Assembly: GCA_964385465.1 (NCBI GenBank)
Contig: CAYLPJ010000112.1
Span: forward strand, 1-8,313
Reading direction: 5' to 3'
Origin: CAYLPJ01 sp964385465
GTDB lineage: Bacteria > Planctomycetota > Phycisphaerae > SM23-33
DNA length: 8,313 bases
Part shown: positions 6,764-8,313 of the stretch, one piece after another
Numbering within the stretch: the first letter of the stretch is position 1
Layout of the letters: every line of letters starts with the position of its first letter
Made by a program: the position numbers and the translations under genes
Notes under the pieces: model-generated
What the model was told of the DNA's origin: nothing
Seen by the model: only the letters and a program-made list of their open reading frames with translations
Databases searched by the model: none

Positions 6764-7030
6764 GTGCCCCATTCGCTTTCCGCGAAGAAACGGCTTCGTC
6801 AGAGCGCCAAGCGCCGCGGGCGGAATCGCTGGCGCAAGGAGCAGATCAAGGAAGCCGTGCGCGAGTTCAACGAGGCCCTGCGGGCCGGCGACAAGGACAA
6901 GGCGGCCGAGCAGCTCAAGGTCGTCTACAAGCGCCTCGATCACGTCGCCGCCAAGGGGACGATCCACAAGAACACCGCCGCCCGGAAGAAGTCCCGGCTG
7001 ACCCGCCGGATGCAGGCGGCCTTCGCGTAG
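6764..7030 (+). CDS. rpsT: 30S ribosomal protein S20
   Basis: The 88-residue, strongly basic product has the S20 pattern throughout: an N-terminal P-H-S-x-S-A-K-K-R-x-R-Q-S-x-K-R (2-17), a helix with E-A-V-R-E-F-N-E-A-L (30-39), G-D-K-D-K-A (42-47), and the C-terminal K-G-T-I-H-K-N-T-A-A-R-K-K-S-R-L (64-79), the family's most conserved part. S20 is a primary binding protein of 16S rRNA that helps assemble the small subunit. It starts at GTG 6764, with AGGAG at 6751-6755, 8 nt upstream. The length is normal. It has its own promoter, and a GC-rich 93-nt spacer containing a GGGCC/GGCCC hairpin (7064-7076) separates it from the methyltransferase gene, which it may share a transcript with. Its G+C is somewhat lower than that of its neighbours because of many Lys and Ile codons. 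Confidence 0.97.
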   Translation: MPHSLSAKKRLRQSAKRRGRNRWRKEQIKEAVREFNEALRAGDKDKAAEQLKVVYKRLDHVAAKGTIHKNTAARKKSRLTRRMQAAFA

Positions 7031-7123
7031 GGACCCGGTGAGCCCGTCCGGCGACGCGGCCGGGGGCCGGCGGCCCGCGATGCCCGCGCCGTGCGGCGCC
7101 GCGGCGCGGCGGGAGGCCCGCGC

Positions 7124-7747
7124 GTGACCCCCGCCGACGGCCGCAGGTTCGCCAGCCGTGCCGGGGAGAAGCTCGCCTTCGCCCTCGATGCCTTCGAGAT
7201 GTCCGTTGAGCAAGCCGTCTGCGCCGACTTCGGCTGCAACGTCGGCGGCTTCACCGACTGCCTGCTGGGGCGCGGCGCCGCGAAGGTCTACGCCGTGGAC
7301 ACCGGCTACGGCGCGCTGGCCTGGACGCTGCGGACCGACGACCGCGTGGTCGTCATGGAACGGACCAACGCCCTCCGCTGCGACGCGCCCGAGCCGGTGC
7401 GGCTGGTCACCGTCGACGTCGCCTGGACGCCGCAGCGGCGGATCGTCCCGGCCGCGATGCGGTGGCTCGACGGGCCCGACGGGCGGGTGGTCTCGCTGCT
7501 GAAGCCGCACTACGAGCTGCCGGCCGCACGCCGGCCGAAGGGACGCACGCCCCTGGCCGACGCCGACGCCCGCGCCGTCTGCCGCGACGTCTGCGAGGCA
7601 CTCGCCGGAGACTGCGACGTCCTCGCCGCCGCCGCCAGCCCGCTGCGCGGCAAGGGGGGAAACGTGGAATTTCTGTTGCTGCTTGCCCCGGCCGCCGAGG
7701 GCGACCGCCGGGCCGGCCGTGTTGACCCGCCCGACCGGGATGCATAA
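7124..7747 (+). CDS. TlyA/FtsJ-like 2'-O-methyltransferase lacking the S4 domain
   Basis: The 207-residue product is the Rossmann methyltransferase half of TlyA/hemolysin-A family proteins: R-F-A-S-R-A-G-E-K-L (8-17), SAM motif I D-F-G-C-N-V-G-G-F-T-D-C-L-L (35-48), V-Y-A-V-D-T-G-Y-G-x-L-A-W-x-L-R (55-70), V-x-x-E-R-T-N (76-82), T-V-D-V-A-W (96-101), L-L-K-P-H-Y-E-L (125-132) and G-N-V-E-F-L (179-184). Lys16, Asp98, Lys127 and Glu182 fit the K-D-K-E catalytic tetrad of FtsJ-type RNA 2'-O-methyltransferases. Full TlyA methylates 16S and 23S rRNA cytidines and has an N-terminal S4 RNA-binding domain; here the protein begins directly at the catalytic domain. GTG 7124 is preferred to GTG 7091 because GGGAGG (7111-7116) lies 7 nt upstream; even 7091 would not add an S4 domain. 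It follows rpsT by 93 nt, consistent with a ribosome-related role. Substrate is unknown, so I give no symbol. Confidence 0.85.
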   Translation: MTPADGRRFASRAGEKLAFALDAFEMSVEQAVCADFGCNVGGFTDCLLGRGAAKVYAVDTGYGALAWTLRTDDRVVVMERTNALRCDAPEPVRLVTVDVAWTPQRRIVPAAMRWLDGPDGRVVSLLKPHYELPAARRPKGRTPLADADARAVCRDVCEALAGDCDVLAAAASPLRGKGGNVEFLLLLAPAAEGDRRAGRVDPPDRDA

Positions 7748-7750
7748 AAT
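7722..7750 (+). promoter_or_regulatory. Sigma-70 promoter of ino1, overlapping the preceding stop codon
   Basis: TTGACC (7722-7727) and TAAAAT (7745-7750) are 17 nt apart, each matching 5 of 6 consensus bases. The -10 box contains the TAA stop (7745-7747) of the methyltransferase gene. Transcription would begin near 7757, leaving a leader of about 84 nt. Confidence 0.7.
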
Positions 7751-7751
7751 C

Positions 7752-7772
7752 CGGTCGGAGCGTAATCGACCG
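7752..7772. promoter_or_regulatory. Palindrome at the ino1 transcription start, operator candidate
   Basis: CGGTCG (7752-7757) and CGACCG (7767-7772) are perfect inverted 6-mers around a 9-nt centre, beginning one base after the -10 box. The position at +1 suits a repressor operator; it could instead act as a small terminator for the methyltransferase gene, which stops 4 nt before it. No known regulator is recognised. Confidence 0.4.
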
Positions 7773-7784
7773 TAACGTCTGGCA

Positions 7785-7819
7785 GGCGCCGCCGGGGCTC
7801 ACAGGCCCGCCGCGGCGCC
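7785..7819 (+). promoter_or_regulatory. Strong stem-loop in the ino1 leader
   Basis: GGCGCCGC (7785-7792) pairs with GCGGCGCC (7812-7819), extended after a 2-nt bulge by CGGG/CCCG (7793-7796/7806-7809). The structure ends 10 nt before the GAGG (7830-7833) that serves the ino1 start. It could affect translation or act as an attenuator; I recognise no known riboswitch class. Confidence 0.4.
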
Positions 7820-7840
7820 GGAAGGGATTGAGGCGCATCC

Positions 7841-8313
7841 ATGGATGAGATCCGCGTTGCCATCGTGGGCGCCGGCAATTGTGCGTCTTCGCTCGTGCAG
7901 GGGATTCATTTCTACGCCGACCGCATGGGCGGCGAGGGCGACGGCGATGCCGTCGGGCTGCTCCACCCCTCCCTGGCGGGCTACGAGCCGCGGCACATCC
8001 GCATCGTCTCGGCGATCGACGTCGACGCCCGGAAGGTAGGCCGGCCTCTGCACGAGGCCCTCTTCGCGCCCCCCAACAACACCAAGGCATTCCACACGGG
8101 CTTCACCAGCGACGTGACGGTGGCCATGGGGCGCGTGCTGGACGGCGTGGCGGATCACATGGCCGGCTACGACGAGCGGCGGCGGTTCGTCGTCGCCGAC
8201 GCCGCCGAGGCCACGGCCGAGGAGGTCACCGCCCTGCTGCGCGACAGCGGCGCGGAGATCCTGATGAACTACCTGCCGGTCGGCTCGCAGCAGGCCACGG
8301 AGTTCTACGCCGA
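7841..8313 (+). CDS. ino1: Myo-inositol-1-phosphate synthase, 3' end beyond the window
   Basis: The first 157 codons are present and the frame is still open at the window end. The N-terminus R-V-A-I-V-G-A-G-N-C-A-S-S-L-V-Q-G (5-21) is the NAD-binding glycine motif of inositol-phosphate synthases, followed by I-D-V-D-A-R-K-V-G (59-67), P-P-N-N-T (77-81), V-x-x-G-x-V-L-D-G-V (94-103) and N-Y-L-P-V-G-S-Q-Q-A-T-E-F-Y-A (143-157). The pattern is closest to the roughly 360-residue actinobacterial and archaeal enzymes. The enzyme converts glucose 6-phosphate to 1L-myo-inositol 1-phosphate with NAD, the entry to inositol lipids and inositol solutes. The start ATG has GAGG at 7830-7833, 7 nt upstream. 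A good promoter lies at the end of the preceding gene, with a palindrome and hairpin in the leader, so it is probably independently controlled. Confidence 0.93.
   Translation, partial: MDEIRVAIVGAGNCASSLVQGIHFYADRMGGEGDGDAVGLLHPSLAGYEPRHIRIVSAIDVDARKVGRPLHEALFAPPNNTKAFHTGFTSDVTVAMGRVLDGVADHMAGYDERRRFVVADAAEATAEEVTALLRDSGAEILMNYLPVGSQQATEFYA

Overview
This looks like a chromosomal segment from a very GC-rich bacterium, most likely a planctomycete-type member of the PVC group. That placement is inferred from the overall gene style: a PEP-CTERM exported protein, a TlyA-like methyltransferase without an S4 domain, an actinobacterial-type Ino1, and widely spaced small transcription units. No rRNA or other marker fixes it. 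The compact 2[4Fe-4S] ferredoxin hints at some anaerobic or low-potential metabolism.

Layout. Positions 1-311 hold nothing I can support. At 312-965 (+) lies a secreted PEP-CTERM protein whose Cys and Gln motifs resemble Gram-positive thioester (TED) domains. It runs tail-to-tail into a minus-strand group at 3713-978: a ThiF/MoeB/HesA-type E1-like adenylyltransferase, then a cysteine synthase (CysK), then a PHP-family 3',5'-nucleoside bisphosphate phosphatase of the YciV/TrpH type. Together they suggest a sulfur-assimilation group: E1-type sulfur-carrier activation, sulfide fixation into cysteine, and probably disposal of PAP, the by-product of PAPS reduction. A divergent 56-residue ferredoxin at 3963-4133 (+) has its own plausible promoter and terminator.

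Positions about 4209-6415 form the accessory part. Two overlapping minus-strand genes encode an ABC/SMC-like AAA_21 ATPase (393 aa) and a DUF4276 protein (232 aa) with a possible TOPRIM-like start. They overlap by 8 nt, each has a strong ribosome binding site, and the block has visibly lower G+C than its neighbours. It is bracketed by a pair of degenerate inverted repeats of about 50 bp, and a third, partial copy lies just outside at 6570-6596. I read this as a candidate two-gene anti-phage or toxin-like cassette, of the same general plan (ATPase plus nuclease-like partner) as OLD/Gabija and PARIS, carried as a discrete insert. Its function is not proven by the sequence.

Positions 6684-8313 return to housekeeping genes on the plus strand: rpsT (ribosomal protein S20) behind a perfect TATAAT box, an S4-less TlyA/FtsJ-like rRNA 2'-O-methyltransferase, and the start of ino1 (myo-inositol-1-phosphate synthase, cut by the window end). 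The ino1 promoter overlaps the tlyA stop codon and is followed by a palindrome and a strong leader hairpin.
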